From Actinobacteria bacterium OV450 (GTDB lineage: Bacteria > Actinomycetota > Actinomycetes > Streptomycetales > Streptomycetaceae): a DNA stretch of 64,000 nt. The stretch is taken from contig LJCW01000142.1 of assembly GCA_001298555.1 (NCBI GenBank), positions 1 to 64,000 of the forward strand. The letters are read 5' to 3'. The position numbers and the translations under genes were made by a program. The notes below the pieces were generated by a model that was given only the letters and a program-made list of their open reading frames with translations, made no database searches and had not been told where the DNA came from. This document shows, one piece after another, positions 41,678-51,660 of this stretch (position 1 is the first letter of the stretch; every line of letters starts with the position of its first letter).

Positions 41678-41707
41678 CCGGCGCCCGAATGGCGTACGGG
41701 GCGCCGG
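41678..41707 (+). promoter_or_regulatory. hairpin in the only long gap of the hydrogenase operon
   Basis: A 9-bp stem (CCGGCGCCC at 41678-41686 with GGGCGCCGG at 41699-41707) lies in the 183-bp space between DUF6893 and hypA. A -10-like TCTAAT occurs at 41748-41753, 24 nt before the hypA start. This may be an attenuator plus an internal promoter for the hypABFCDE block; no -35 box is clear. Confidence 0.3.
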
Positions 41708-41776
41708 CGCGTCGGCGTGCCCGACCGCCCCGCCCGGCGCCGGCCGGTCTAATGAGGCCCGGCAGGACGGAGTCCC

Positions 41777-42184
41777 ATGCACGAGATGTCGATCGCCATG
41801 GCCGTGGTGGGCCAGGTGGAGGAAGCAGCCGAAGCCGGCGGCGCCACCGCCGTCACCTCGGTCCGGCTCCAGGTCGGAGAGCTCGCCGGGGTGGTGCCCG
41901 ACGCCCTCGCCTTCTGCTTCGAACTGGCCTGCGCGGGAACGCTCCTCGAAGGCGCCGAGCTCGTGACGGAGCCGGTCGCCGCCCGGGCGCACTGCCGCTC
42001 CTGCACCGGCGACTGGGCGGTCGGCATGCCGCCCCGGCTGGTCTGCCCCGGCTGCGGGCAGGCCACGGACGTGGAACTGCGCACCGGGCGCGAGCTGCAG
42101 ATCCTCAGCGTGCACTGGGAGGACGGCCCCACCCGCGTCCGGCCCCCCGCCCCCACCCGCGAACCGATCCCCGAGGAGCACTGA
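41777..42184 (+). CDS. hypA: HypA, hydrogenase nickel metallochaperone
   Basis: The 135-aa product starts with the HypA nickel site MHEMSIAM (His2) and has the zinc-binding CRSC...CPGC pairs. It carries nickel from HypB to the large subunit. The C-terminus has a short Pro-rich tail beyond the usual ~115 aa. It is the first gene of the second half of the locus, 3 bp before hypB. Confidence 0.95.
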   Translation: MHEMSIAMAVVGQVEEAAEAGGATAVTSVRLQVGELAGVVPDALAFCFELACAGTLLEGAELVTEPVAARAHCRSCTGDWAVGMPPRLVCPGCGQATDVELRTGRELQILSVHWEDGPTRVRPPAPTREPIPEEH

Positions 42185-42187
42185 ACC

Positions 42188-43165
42188 ATGTGCCGTGTGG
42201 TCGACCTGAAGCAGGCGGTCCTCGCCAAGAACGACTCGGTCGCGCACGCGCTGCGCGCCGAACTCGGCGCCCGCGGCACCACGGTGGTCAACCTCCTGTC
42301 CAGCCCGGGCAGCGGGAAGACCGCCCTCCTGGAGCGAGAACTCGGGCTCGCCCGCGAGCGCGGCGTCCCCGTAGCGGCCCTGACCGCCGACCTCGCCACC
42401 GAGAACGACGCGCTGCGGCTGGCGCGTTCGGGCGTCCCCGTCAAGCAGGTGCTCACCGACGGGCTCTGCCACCTCGAGGCGGCGATGCTGGGACGCCACC
42501 TCGACGGCTGGATGCCCGAGGACACCCGGCTGCTGTTCGTGGAGAACGTCGGCAACCTCGTCTGCCCCGCCTCGTACGACCTCGGGGAGTCGCTGCGCGT
42601 CGTACTGGCCTCGGTGACCGAGGGCGAGGACAAACCGCTCAAGTACCCGACGGCGTTCGGGCTGGCGCAGCTCGTCGTGGTGACGAAGACGGACATCGCG
42701 CAGGCCGTGGAATTCGACGAGGCCGCGTTCCGGGCGCACGTGCAGCAGGTCAACCCCGGGGTGGAGGTGGTGCTGACCTCGGCCCGCGGCGGTGAGGGCG
42801 CGGGCCTCCTGCTGGAGCGGGCGCTCGCGGTCGGCGACGGCGGCCCGGTGCACACCCCCGTGATGGCACGGCAGCCACACCCGCACCACCACCACGATCA
42901 CCATACCGGGGACCCGGCCCACGAGCACACCGCCGGTCACGAGCACACCGCCGGTCACGAGCACACCGCCGGTCACGAGCACACTGCCAGTCACGGCCTT
43001 CACCACGCACCCGGTGCCGGCCACGGCCCCGGCCATGAACACGGGCCCGGCCACGACCACGACCACGAGCGCGGTCCGGGCGCCGGAACCGGCCCCGGCC
43101 ACCACGGTCCCGGTTCCGTCTCCCGGGCCGTGCACCCGCACTCCGGCGTGGTCCAGCCCCGCTGA
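42188..43165 (+). CDS. hypB: HypB, nickel-handling GTPase with a C-terminal His-rich tail
   Basis: The 325-aa product starts with MCRVVDLKQAVLAKNDSVA and has the G1 loop SSPGSGKTAL, the switch/metal segment GLCHLEAAML, ENVGNLVCP and the VVVTKTD base-recognition motif. GTP hydrolysis drives nickel transfer to HypA. From about residue 230 a tail of roughly 90 residues is crowded with His (HHHHDHH, repeated HEHTAG units, GHGPGHEHGPGHDHDHE) and should bind many Ni ions. HypB proteins usually carry such a His stretch at the N-terminus, so its C-terminal position is unusual. Its last base is shared with the hypF start. Confidence 0.95.
   Translation: MCRVVDLKQAVLAKNDSVAHALRAELGARGTTVVNLLSSPGSGKTALLERELGLARERGVPVAALTADLATENDALRLARSGVPVKQVLTDGLCHLEAAMLGRHLDGWMPEDTRLLFVENVGNLVCPASYDLGESLRVVLASVTEGEDKPLKYPTAFGLAQLVVVTKTDIAQAVEFDEAAFRAHVQQVNPGVEVVLTSARGGEGAGLLLERALAVGDGGPVHTPVMARQPHPHHHHDHHTGDPAHEHTAGHEHTAGHEHTAGHEHTASHGLHHAPGAGHGPGHEHGPGHDHDHERGPGAGTGPGHHGPGSVSRAVHPHSGVVQPR
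42923..42994 (+). repeat. four 18-bp tandem repeats in the hypB tail
   Basis: Four copies of GAGCACACCGCCGGTCAC (42923, 42941, 42959, 42977; the last with two changes) encode repeated His-rich EHTAGH units. Identical DNA copies point to recent slippage, so tail length may vary between strains. Confidence 0.9.
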
Positions 43166-45549
43166 TGGAGGCCGTACAGCGCCGCCGGGTCCTCGTGCGG
43201 GGAGTGGTGCAGGGCGTCGGCTTCCGGCCGTACGTGTACAACCGTGCGACCGGACTCGGCCTCGCCGGACATGTCACCAACACCCCTGAGGGGGTCGTGG
43301 CCGAGGTCGAGGGCGCACCGGCCGCCGTATCGGCCTTCTGCGAGCGGCTCGCGGCCGACGCCCCGCCGCTCGCGGTCGTCCACGCCGTGGACCACTGCGA
43401 GGTCCCCGTCGCCGGCGGATCGGGCTTCACGATCGTCGCCTCCCGGTCCGGCGGCCCCGCGCGCACCCTCGTCCCACCGGACGTGGCCACCTGCGCCGAC
43501 TGTCTCGCGGAGCTGGCCGACCCGGCCGACCGGCGCCACCGGCACCCCTTCATCACCTGCACGCACTGCGGCCCCCGGTTCACCATCGTCACCGGGCTGC
43601 CGTACGACCGGGCGCACACCACCATGGCCCGCTTCCCGATGTGCCCCGACTGTGCCGGCGAGTACGCCGACCCCGCCGACCGGCGCTTCCACGCCCAGCC
43701 GGTGGCCTGTCCCGCCTGCGGACCGCGGCTGCGGCTCCTCGCCGGGTCACCGCCGCGCGAGGAGGCCGGCGCCGACCCCGTGGCCGAGGCCCGCCGGCTG
43801 CTGGCCGCCGGGGCGATCCTCGCGGTCAAGGGCCTCGGCGGCTACCACCTCGCCTGCGACGCCGCCCACGCCGGCGCCGTGGCCGAGCTGCGGCGCCGCA
43901 AGGCCCGCGGGGACAAGCCGTTCGCCCTGATGGCCCGCGACCCCGCCGACGTCGAGCACCTGGTCCACCTCGGGCCGGCCGAGCGGGACCTGCTGACGGC
44001 GCCCGCCCGGCCCATCGTCCTGCTGCGCCGCCGCCCCACGGCCCCCCCCGGCGAGCCGGTCGCCGAGGACGTCGCCCCGCGCTGCCCCGACCTCGGCGTG
44101 ATGCTGCCGTACACGCCCGTCCACCACCTGCTGCTCGGGCTGCCCGGCGACCCGCCCGGCCCGCGCCTGCTCGTCATGACCAGCGGCAACCTCTCGGGTG
44201 AACCCATCGTCACCGACGACGCCGAGGCCCTGGACCGGCTGGGCCACCTCGCCGACGCCTGGCTCACCCACGACCGGCCCATCCACGTGCCCTGCGACGA
44301 CTCCGTGGTGCGCGTCTGCGACGGCGAAACGCTGACCGTGCGCCGCTCGCGCGGGTACGCCCCGCTGCCCCTGGACCTGCCCCTGCCCGTACCCCCGGTG
44401 CTGGCTGCCGGGGGAGACCTCAAGAACGCGTTCTGCCTCGGCGAGGGCCGCCAGGCCTGGCTGTCCGCGCACATCGGCGACATGGACGACCTGGCCACCC
44501 GGTACGCCTTCGAACGCGCCGAGCAGCAGCTGGAATCGATCACCGGCGTGCGCCCCGGACTGCTCGCCGCCGACCGCCACCCCGGCTACCGCTCCGCCGG
44601 CTGGGCGCAGCGCACGGCAGGCGCCCGGCCGCTGGTCCGCGTCCAGCACCACCACGCCCACATCGCCTCCGTCATGGCCGAACACGGCCTGGCCGGCGAC
44701 GGCCCCGTGATCGGCATCGCCTTCGACGGCACGGGGTACGGGGACGACGGCGCGGTGTGGGGCGGGGAGGTCCTCCTCGCCGACTACGCCGGGTACCGCC
44801 GGTTCGCCCACCTCGCCTACGTTCCGCTGCCGGGCGGCGACGCCGCCGTACGGCGCCCGTACCGCATGGCCCTGTCCCATCTGCGGGCCGCAGGCCTGCC
44901 CTGGTCGCCGGACCTGCCCTGTGCGGCCGCCTGCCCGCCCGAGGAACTGCGTGTACTGGAGCGCCAGTTGGAGCGCGGCCTGCACTGCGCCCCCACGTCG
45001 AGCATGGGGCGGCTCTTCGACGCCGTCTCCTCCCTGGCCGGCGTGTGCCACCTCGCCGGATACGAGGCCCAGGCCGCGATCGAGCTGGAGTCCGCCGCCC
45101 TCGCCACGCCCGAGGGGGCGGCCGGCGCCGGGTACGCCTTCGCGCTGCACCCGGCGGGCGCGGACGGCGGGGTCCCGGTCACGGCCGATCCGGCCCCCCT
45201 CCTGGCGGCGGTGGTGGCCGACGTACGCGCGGGCACGCCCCCGTCGCTGATCGCCGCGCGCTTCCACGCGGCGGTCGCCGGCCTCGTGGTGGAACTCGCC
45301 GGCCTCGCCCGCGAGCGGCACGGACTGCACACCGTCGCCCTCACCGGCGGGGTGTTCGCGAACACCGTGCTCTCCAGTGCCTGCGCCCGCCTGCTGCGCG
45401 GGCGCGGCTTCACCGTCCTGCGCCACCACCGCGTCCCGCCGAACGACGGCGGGCTGGCCCTCGGCCAGCTCATGGTGGCGGCCCGCACCCCGCACCCCCC
45501 ACAGCAAGGAGAGGGCCATGTGCCTCGCGGTACCCGGCAGAGTGCTTGA
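43165..45549 (+). CDS. hypF: HypF carbamoyltransferase
   Basis: The 794-aa product has all HypF parts: an N-terminal acylphosphatase domain (about 6-95; RGVVQGVGFRPYVYN), two zinc-finger-like CxxC pairs (CADCLAEL, CTHCGPRF, CPDCAGEY, CPACGPRL), a YrdC-like domain (about 190-385; AVKGLGGYHLACDA, KPFALMAR), and a Kae1-like domain with HHHAHIASVMAEHG. It converts carbamoyl phosphate to a thiocarboxamide on HypE, the source of the cyanide ligands. The ATG shares a base with the hypB stop, and the 3' end overlaps hypC by 32 bp. Confidence 0.96.
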   Translation: MEAVQRRRVLVRGVVQGVGFRPYVYNRATGLGLAGHVTNTPEGVVAEVEGAPAAVSAFCERLAADAPPLAVVHAVDHCEVPVAGGSGFTIVASRSGGPARTLVPPDVATCADCLAELADPADRRHRHPFITCTHCGPRFTIVTGLPYDRAHTTMARFPMCPDCAGEYADPADRRFHAQPVACPACGPRLRLLAGSPPREEAGADPVAEARRLLAAGAILAVKGLGGYHLACDAAHAGAVAELRRRKARGDKPFALMARDPADVEHLVHLGPAERDLLTAPARPIVLLRRRPTAPPGEPVAEDVAPRCPDLGVMLPYTPVHHLLLGLPGDPPGPRLLVMTSGNLSGEPIVTDDAEALDRLGHLADAWLTHDRPIHVPCDDSVVRVCDGETLTVRRSRGYAPLPLDLPLPVPPVLAAGGDLKNAFCLGEGRQAWLSAHIGDMDDLATRYAFERAEQQLESITGVRPGLLAADRHPGYRSAGWAQRTAGARPLVRVQHHHAHIASVMAEHGLAGDGPVIGIAFDGTGYGDDGAVWGGEVLLADYAGYRRFAHLAYVPLPGGDAAVRRPYRMALSHLRAAGLPWSPDLPCAAACPPEELRVLERQLERGLHCAPTSSMGRLFDAVSSLAGVCHLAGYEAQAAIELESAALATPEGAAGAGYAFALHPAGADGGVPVTADPAPLLAAVVADVRAGTPPSLIAARFHAAVAGLVVELAGLARERHGLHTVALTGGVFANTVLSSACARLLRGRGFTVLRHHRVPPNDGGLALGQLMVAARTPHPPQQGEGHVPRGTRQSA

Positions 45550-45871
45550 GATCGGGGAGAAGGACGGCACCCGGATGGCGACCGTCGACTTCGGCGGCGT
45601 GGTCAAGGAGGTGTGCCTGGAGTACCTGCCGGACCTCCGCGTCGGCGAGTACGCCATCGTCCACGTCGGATTCGCGCTCCAGCGCCTCGACGAGGAGTCG
45701 GCCCGCCAGACCCTCGAACTCTTCTCACAACTCGGCATGCTCCAGGAGGAGTTCGCAGACCCGTGGGAGCGGGCTGCGGCCGAGGCGGGCGTGGCGGAGT
45801 GGCCCTTCGCCGACGACATCGCGCAGCAGGCCCAGGCCGGGGACGCCGTACAGGAGGCGCAGCAGCAGTGA
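45518..45871 (+). CDS. hypC: HypC, Fe(CN)2CO chaperone
   Basis: The 117-aa product begins [12 protein letters not shown]; the Cys after the initiator Met is the essential ligand that holds the iron group with HypD. AAGGAGAGG lies before the ATG, which is inside the 3' end of hypF. The C-terminal ~35 residues (from [15 protein letters not shown]) extend past the usual ~80-90 aa. The stop overlaps the hypD GTG. Confidence 0.95.
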   Translation: MCLAVPGRVLEIGEKDGTRMATVDFGGVVKEVCLEYLPDLRVGEYAIVHVGFALQRLDEESARQTLELFSQLGMLQEEFADPWERAAAEAGVAEWPFADDIAQQAQAGDAVQEAQQQ

Positions 45872-46993
45872 AGTACATCGAGGAATTCCAGGACCCCGGG
45901 CTGGCCCGCCGGCTGCTCGACGACATCCACGGGACCGTCACCCGCCCCTGGGCGCTGATGGAGGTCTGCGGCGGCCAGACCCACACCATCATCCGGCACG
46001 GCATCGACCAACTCCTGCCCGAGCAGATCGAGCTGATCCACGGTCCGGGCTGCCCGGTGTGCGTGACCCCGCTGGAGGTCATCGACAAGGCGCTGGAGAT
46101 CGCCTCCCGCCCCGGGGTGATCTTCTGCTCGTTCGGGGACATGCTCCGCGTCCCCGGCACCGGCCGCGACCTGTTCCAGGTGCGCAGCGAGGGCGGTGAC
46201 GTGCGGGTGGTGTACTCCCCGCTCGACGCCCTGAAGATCGCGCAGCAGAACCCGGGGCGCGAAGTGGTGTTCTTCGGCATCGGCTTCGAGACGACGGCAC
46301 CGCCCAATGCGATGACGGTGTATCAGGCGAAGCGGCTCGGCATCCGGAACTTCAGCCTGCTCGTCTCCCACGTGCGGGTGCCTCCGGCCATCGAGGCGAT
46401 CATGACCTCCCCCAGCTGCCGCGTCCAGGGCTTCCTCGCCGCCGGACACGTCTGCAGCGTCATGGGCACGGCGGAGTATCCGGAGCTGGCGGCGCGCCAC
46501 CGGGTCCCCATCGTGGTCACCGGCTTCGAGCCGCTCGACATCCTCGAAGGCGTACGCCGGGCCGTACGGCAGCTGGAGCGGGGCGAGCACACCGTGGACA
46601 ACGCCTACGCGCGCGCCGTCCGCCCGGAGGGGAACCCGGCCGCCCTCGCCATGCTGGAGGACGTCTTCGAGGTCACCGACCGGGCCTGGCGCGGCATCGG
46701 CGTGATCCCGGACAGCGGCTGGCGGCTGTCCGGCCGCTACCGCGCGTACGACGCCGAGCACCGCTTCTCGGTGACGGACATCGCCACCGAGGAACCCGCC
46801 GAGTGCCGCAGCGGCGAGGTCCTCCAGGGCCTGATCAAGCCGCACGAGTGCGAGGCCTTCGGAACCACCTGCACCCCGCGCACCCCGCTCGGCGCCACGA
46901 TGGTCTCCAGCGAGGGCGCGTGCGCCGCGTACTACCTCTACCGGCGCCTGGACCTCGCGCCGGCCCGCACCGCACCGCTGGAGGCGAGCCCCG

Positions 46994-47001
<8 letters not shown>
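45868..47001 (+). CDS. hypD: HypD, iron-sulfur scaffold for the Fe(CN)2CO group
   Basis: The 377-aa product has the HypD signatures [33 protein letters not shown] and C-terminal [29 protein letters not shown] with the [4Fe-4S] cysteines. It assembles the Fe(CN)2CO moiety with HypC. GTG start overlapping hypC (GTGA), stop overlapping hypE. Confidence 0.96.
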
Positions 47002-48058
<1,057 letters not shown>

Positions 48059-48072
48059 CGGGCGTCCCCGCT

Positions 48073-48110
48073 GCCCGCCGTCCGGACCGCCCGACGGCGG
48101 GCCGGACGGC
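48073..48110. terminator. two overlapping hairpins ending the hydrogenase operon
   Basis: GCCCGCCGTC (48073-48082) pairs perfectly with GACGGCGGGC (48093-48102). The alternative pair GCCGTCCGG (48077-48085) with CCGGACGGC (48102-48110) is mutually exclusive with it. They lie between hypE and the convergent amidotransferase gene and probably terminate both. Confidence 0.65.
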
Positions 48111-48115
48111 GCAGC

Positions 48116-48955
48116 TCAGGGGAGTTCGGGGATGAACGGGAGATAGTCCTCCGTGTCCGCGGACGGCAGGACCGCGTAACTGGCCTCGGGCAGTTCGTTC
48201 CACACGCCCGGGAGGTTACCGAGGGGTTCGGAGACCACCAGGCGGGTCGCATCGGAGACCTCCCGCAGGTACGGCAACTCCGGGTACAGCTGCCGTACCG
48301 TTTCGGCCTTGCTGCTGTAGAACAGCGAACGCGACTGACCCGCGCTGGAGTAGCGGAACGCCCACACGCGCTCGCCGTCGCTGACGGCGATCGTCATCTG
48401 CATCGGGTCGGCGACGCCGTGCTCCTTGCCGAGCCGCTCCACCAGGCCCGTCATCCGGGCGACCGCACCGGGCACGTCCTGGTCGAGGCCGAAGGTGACG
48501 GCCAGGTAGAACATCACCTCCGAGTCCGTGGAGCCCTCGATGCACGGGAACAGCGCCGGGTCGACGGCCATGCACAGATCGCGCTGGAGGCGGTGGAAGT
48601 CGGTGATCGCGCCGTTGTGCATCCACAGCCAGCGGCCGTGCCGGAACGGGTGGCAGTTCGTCTGCTGGATGGCCGAACCGGTGGAGGCGCGCACGTGGGC
48701 GAAGAACAGCGGCGAGCGGACGTGCGCGGCCAGCTCCCGCAGGTTCCGGTTGTTCCAGGCCGGTCCGATGTCCCGGAAGATCGCCGGGGTGCCGTCACCG
48801 TCGGTGCTGTACCAGCCGATGCCGAAACCGTCACCGTTCGTCGACTCGACGCCCATCCGTGCGTGCAGGCTCTGGTCGATCAGCGAGTGTTCCGGCTGGT
48901 AGAGAACAGCGTCGAGCAGCATCGGCGAACCGGAGTAGGCGAGCCAGCGACACAT
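48116..48955 (-). CDS. class II glutamine amidotransferase (YafJ/EgtC-like)
   Basis: The 279-aa Ntn-type amidotransferase has the catalytic Cys directly after Met (MCRWLAYSG), with STNGDGFGIGWY, HVRASTG and the MHNGAI motif that bind glutamine. A start 9 nt upstream (MVLM) would bury the nucleophile, so 48955 is chosen; AGGAGAGGG precedes it. It frees ammonia from glutamine or a gamma-glutamyl amide. EgtC-type members act in ergothioneine synthesis, but no egt genes adjoin, so the substrate is open. Confidence 0.9.
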   Translation of the reverse strand: MCRWLAYSGSPMLLDAVLYQPEHSLIDQSLHARMGVESTNGDGFGIGWYSTDGDGTPAIFRDIGPAWNNRNLRELAAHVRSPLFFAHVRASTGSAIQQTNCHPFRHGRWLWMHNGAITDFHRLQRDLCMAVDPALFPCIEGSTDSEVMFYLAVTFGLDQDVPGAVARMTGLVERLGKEHGVADPMQMTIAVSDGERVWAFRYSSAGQSRSLFYSSKAETVRQLYPELPYLREVSDATRLVVSEPLGNLPGVWNELPEASYAVLPSADTEDYLPFIPELP

Positions 48956-49283
48956 CAGCACCATCCCTCTCCTGAGCCTCGTACGAGCCTATCGCGGCCG
49001 GGCGTGCGCCGCCCTGCGCCGGTGACGTGTCCGCCCTCCGGGGCCCGGGAGGCTCGGCCGGGACCCGGCCTCGACACCCTCGGTGAGGGGTCGATCCGCC
49101 CTCGTCACCGTCTTGGCGGGAGCGCGGAGGCCACGGGCCGCTCACCCCCTGTCGTGCCGCGCCGTGCTCACCCGGACACGGGTACGGGTGGCGGCCGCGG
49201 GGACGAACCTTGAAGTTGGGTACCCTCACGGTTGGCTTCGGGGCTTCGGCGGGCTGAACTGCCGTGACAGGGGACGGATTTTC
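48956..49283. other. intergenic region between amidotransferase and kinase genes
   Basis: The 328-bp divergent gap must hold both promoters. No protein-like frame, RNA gene or strong repeat was found. A TTGAAG at 49210-49215 resembles a -35 box, but no matching -10 was seen. GGGGA lies upstream of the kinase ATG. Confidence 0.4.
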
Positions 49284-51305
49284 ATGAGTGCACCTTCCAG
49301 CGACCTTTTCCAGCCGCTCAGGCCCGACGACCCGGCCACCGTGGGCGGTTACCGCCTGGCCGCCGTCCTGGGCGCCGGCGGCATGGGCAAGGTGTACCTC
49401 TCCTACACGCCGGGCGGGCGGCCCATCGCCCTCAAGGTGATCCGGCCCGAGTTCAGCGAGGACCCCGAGTTCCGGCGCCGCTTCCAGCAGGAAGTCCGGG
49501 CGGCCCAACGGGTGCAGGGCCTCTACACCGCGCCCGTCATCGACTTCGACACCGAGGGCTCCCAGCCGTGGCTGGCCACGGCCTACGTACCGGGCCCCTC
49601 CCTCGCGGACGCCGTCGCCCGGCACGGGCGGCTGCCGCTGCGCAGTGTGCTCCTGCTGACCGTCGGGGTCGCCGAGGCGCTGCACGTCATCCACGGCGCG
49701 GGCATCGTCCACCGCGACCTGAAGCCGGCGAACGTACTCCTCGCCGGCGACGGTCCTCGCGTCATCGACTTCGGCATCGCCCGTGCGGCGGACGCCACTT
49801 CCCTGACCGGCAGCGGTGTCAGCGTCGGCACGCCGGCGTTCATGGCGCCCGAACAGGCCTCGGCCGGTACGGTCACCGCCGGCACCGACATCTTCGCCCT
49901 CGGCCAGATCGCGGCGTACGCGGCGATCGGTGCGCCCGCCTACGGCGAGGGGTCCTCGCACGCGGTGCTGTACCGCATCGTGCACGAGGACCCCGACCTC
50001 AGCGCACTGCCGGATGAGCTGCGGCCCCTGGTGTCGCGGTGCCTCAGCCGTGACCCGGCGGACCGGCCCGCCCTGACCGAGGTCATCCGCATGTGCCACG
50101 AGCTCTCTCCCGCCCCGCTGCGCCAGGGCGAGGACTGGCTGCCCCAGGCGGTCGCCGGTTCCATCACCGAACGCCTCCGGCTGCCCGAGCCGGCCCGGAC
50201 CCCGCCGCCGCAGCCCGCCGTGGCCCCCACGCCGACCGAGGTCTCCCCGCAGCCTCCGGCGGACGGCGCGCCCCCGCACACGCCGACCGGTCCCGGCGTG
50301 GCCGCGGCACCGACGCAGAGCGCACCCGCCGCTCCGCCCCACCCGTCGGCCGCTCCCGCTGCACCGGGCATGGCGCCGCCTGCTCCGGCGTACCCCGCCG
50401 CCGCGCCCGCGGCTCCGGCCGGGACGCACCCCGGTCACCACCAGACGCCCCCGCCCGGCCATCCGACGCCCGTGCCCGGGTACCAGACGCCGGTGCCCGG
50501 CCATCCGACGCCTGTGGCCGGGTACCAGACGCCCCCGCCGGGCTATCCGGCGCCTGTGGCCGGGTACCGGACGCCGGCGCCCGGCCATCAGCCCCAGCCC
50601 GGCTACCAGACGCCTCCGCCCGGGTACACGCCGGGCCATTACCTCGCGTCCCCCTCCCATCACCCCGGGTATCCGCCCCCCGCGCCGCAGCGCAAGCCCA
50701 AGGGACTGATCATCGCGGGGGCCGTCGTGGCGGCGGTGATCGGCCTCGCCGTCATCGGATCCCTGCTGCCGGACGGCTCCGGCGACAAGGACAAGTCCAA
50801 GGGCGGCTCGGCCGCCACGGGCGGCAGCCCCGCCGGCCGAGAGCCCGGCGGGGGCTCCCAGGGCAAGGGCGGGAAGCGCACCGACCCCACCCCGACCTCG
50901 CACCAGGGCGTCAACCTGACGGCCAACTACCAGCTCATGCTGGCCGACAACCCGCCGCGCCCGGCCACCGGCGGTGACGCCGGCGTGCTGTACAACCACG
51001 GAGACCTCTACTTCTACCTCGACACCCTCTTCGGGGACACGAAGGTCGGCACCGACAACGGCAAGCTGGTCGTGCTGAACAACTCGCAGAAGGGTTCGCT
51101 GGAGACCTGCCGGGCGGAGACCCGGTACACCGAGAAGATCGGCCTCGATCAGCTGTCGGACGGGACCGAGATCTGCGTGCTCAGCGACGCGGGCCACATC
51201 GCGGTGGCGACGTACCGCGGCAGGTCGGGCGCGAAGGACCCGAGCACGTACATCACGCTCGACCTCACGGTCTGGCGCAATGCCGAGGAGCCGAAGAAGC
51301 GCTGA
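49284..51305 (+). CDS. receptor-like Ser/Thr protein kinase (PASTA-less)
   Basis: The 673-aa Hanks-type kinase has a cytoplasmic catalytic domain (about 22-285: GAGGMGKVYL loop, ALKVI Lys, HRDLKPANVLL, DFGIARA, APEQAS), a Pro-rich linker (about 300-470) with repeated PGHPTPVPGYQTP-like units, one transmembrane helix (about 474-495), and an extracellular domain with NLTANYQLMLADNPP, YFYLDTLFGD and two Cys (LETCRAE, TEICVLS) that may form a disulfide. The ATG at 49284 is used; sequence upstream is non-coding. It likely senses a cell-wall or other external cue; no partner gene adjoins. Confidence 0.93.
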   Translation: MSAPSSDLFQPLRPDDPATVGGYRLAAVLGAGGMGKVYLSYTPGGRPIALKVIRPEFSEDPEFRRRFQQEVRAAQRVQGLYTAPVIDFDTEGSQPWLATAYVPGPSLADAVARHGRLPLRSVLLLTVGVAEALHVIHGAGIVHRDLKPANVLLAGDGPRVIDFGIARAADATSLTGSGVSVGTPAFMAPEQASAGTVTAGTDIFALGQIAAYAAIGAPAYGEGSSHAVLYRIVHEDPDLSALPDELRPLVSRCLSRDPADRPALTEVIRMCHELSPAPLRQGEDWLPQAVAGSITERLRLPEPARTPPPQPAVAPTPTEVSPQPPADGAPPHTPTGPGVAAAPTQSAPAAPPHPSAAPAAPGMAPPAPAYPAAAPAAPAGTHPGHHQTPPPGHPTPVPGYQTPVPGHPTPVAGYQTPPPGYPAPVAGYRTPAPGHQPQPGYQTPPPGYTPGHYLASPSHHPGYPPPAPQRKPKGLIIAGAVVAAVIGLAVIGSLLPDGSGDKDKSKGGSAATGGSPAGREPGGGSQGKGGKRTDPTPTSHQGVNLTANYQLMLADNPPRPATGGDAGVLYNHGDLYFYLDTLFGDTKVGTDNGKLVVLNNSQKGSLETCRAETRYTEKIGLDQLSDGTEICVLSDAGHIAVATYRGRSGAKDPSTYITLDLTVWRNAEEPKKR

Positions 51306-51660
51306 ATCCGGGGCCGATCCGGCCCGCCCGGCCGACGGGGCATGCCCCACAGCCGGTCCTCGGGCCGGATCGCGGATTCCAGGTCCTCGCGGGCGCACAC
51401 CCCGCCCGGGATCCGGTCATTGTCGGCCGGAGGGGACCCGGCGCGACCGGGAGGCCGGGGCGGGGGAGTACGGCTGATGGGCGGGGGCGCAGGAGATCCG
51501 CGGCGGAATGCGGAATTCGGCCAGCACCTGGCGGCGGGGGCCGTTGTCCGTATCGCGTCCTTCCCAGCACACATTCGCTGTGGTGGCATGTGCATGCCGA
51601 AATTCGAGCGGTTCCGGTTCCGGTACCGGTTCCGCGCGGCGAATGAATGGAGAAACGAAG
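51306..51660. other. intergenic region before the DUF4360 pair
   Basis: A 355-bp gap without a convincing gene. On the minus strand one frame contains a protein-like stretch (REDLESAIRPEDRLWG, about 51345-51400), but no start or recognisable family. It could be a decayed gene end. The last ~60 bp before the first DUF4360 start are less GC-rich and likely carry its promoter. Confidence 0.35.

Noticed and set aside
42893..43100. CRISPR-like repeats
   Set aside because: The repeats are 18 bp, directly adjacent without spacers, and code in frame for the HypB His tail.
48060..48110. tRNA-like or riboswitch fold after hypE
   Set aside because: No cloverleaf or T-loop motif; simple overlapping inverted repeats explain it as a terminator.
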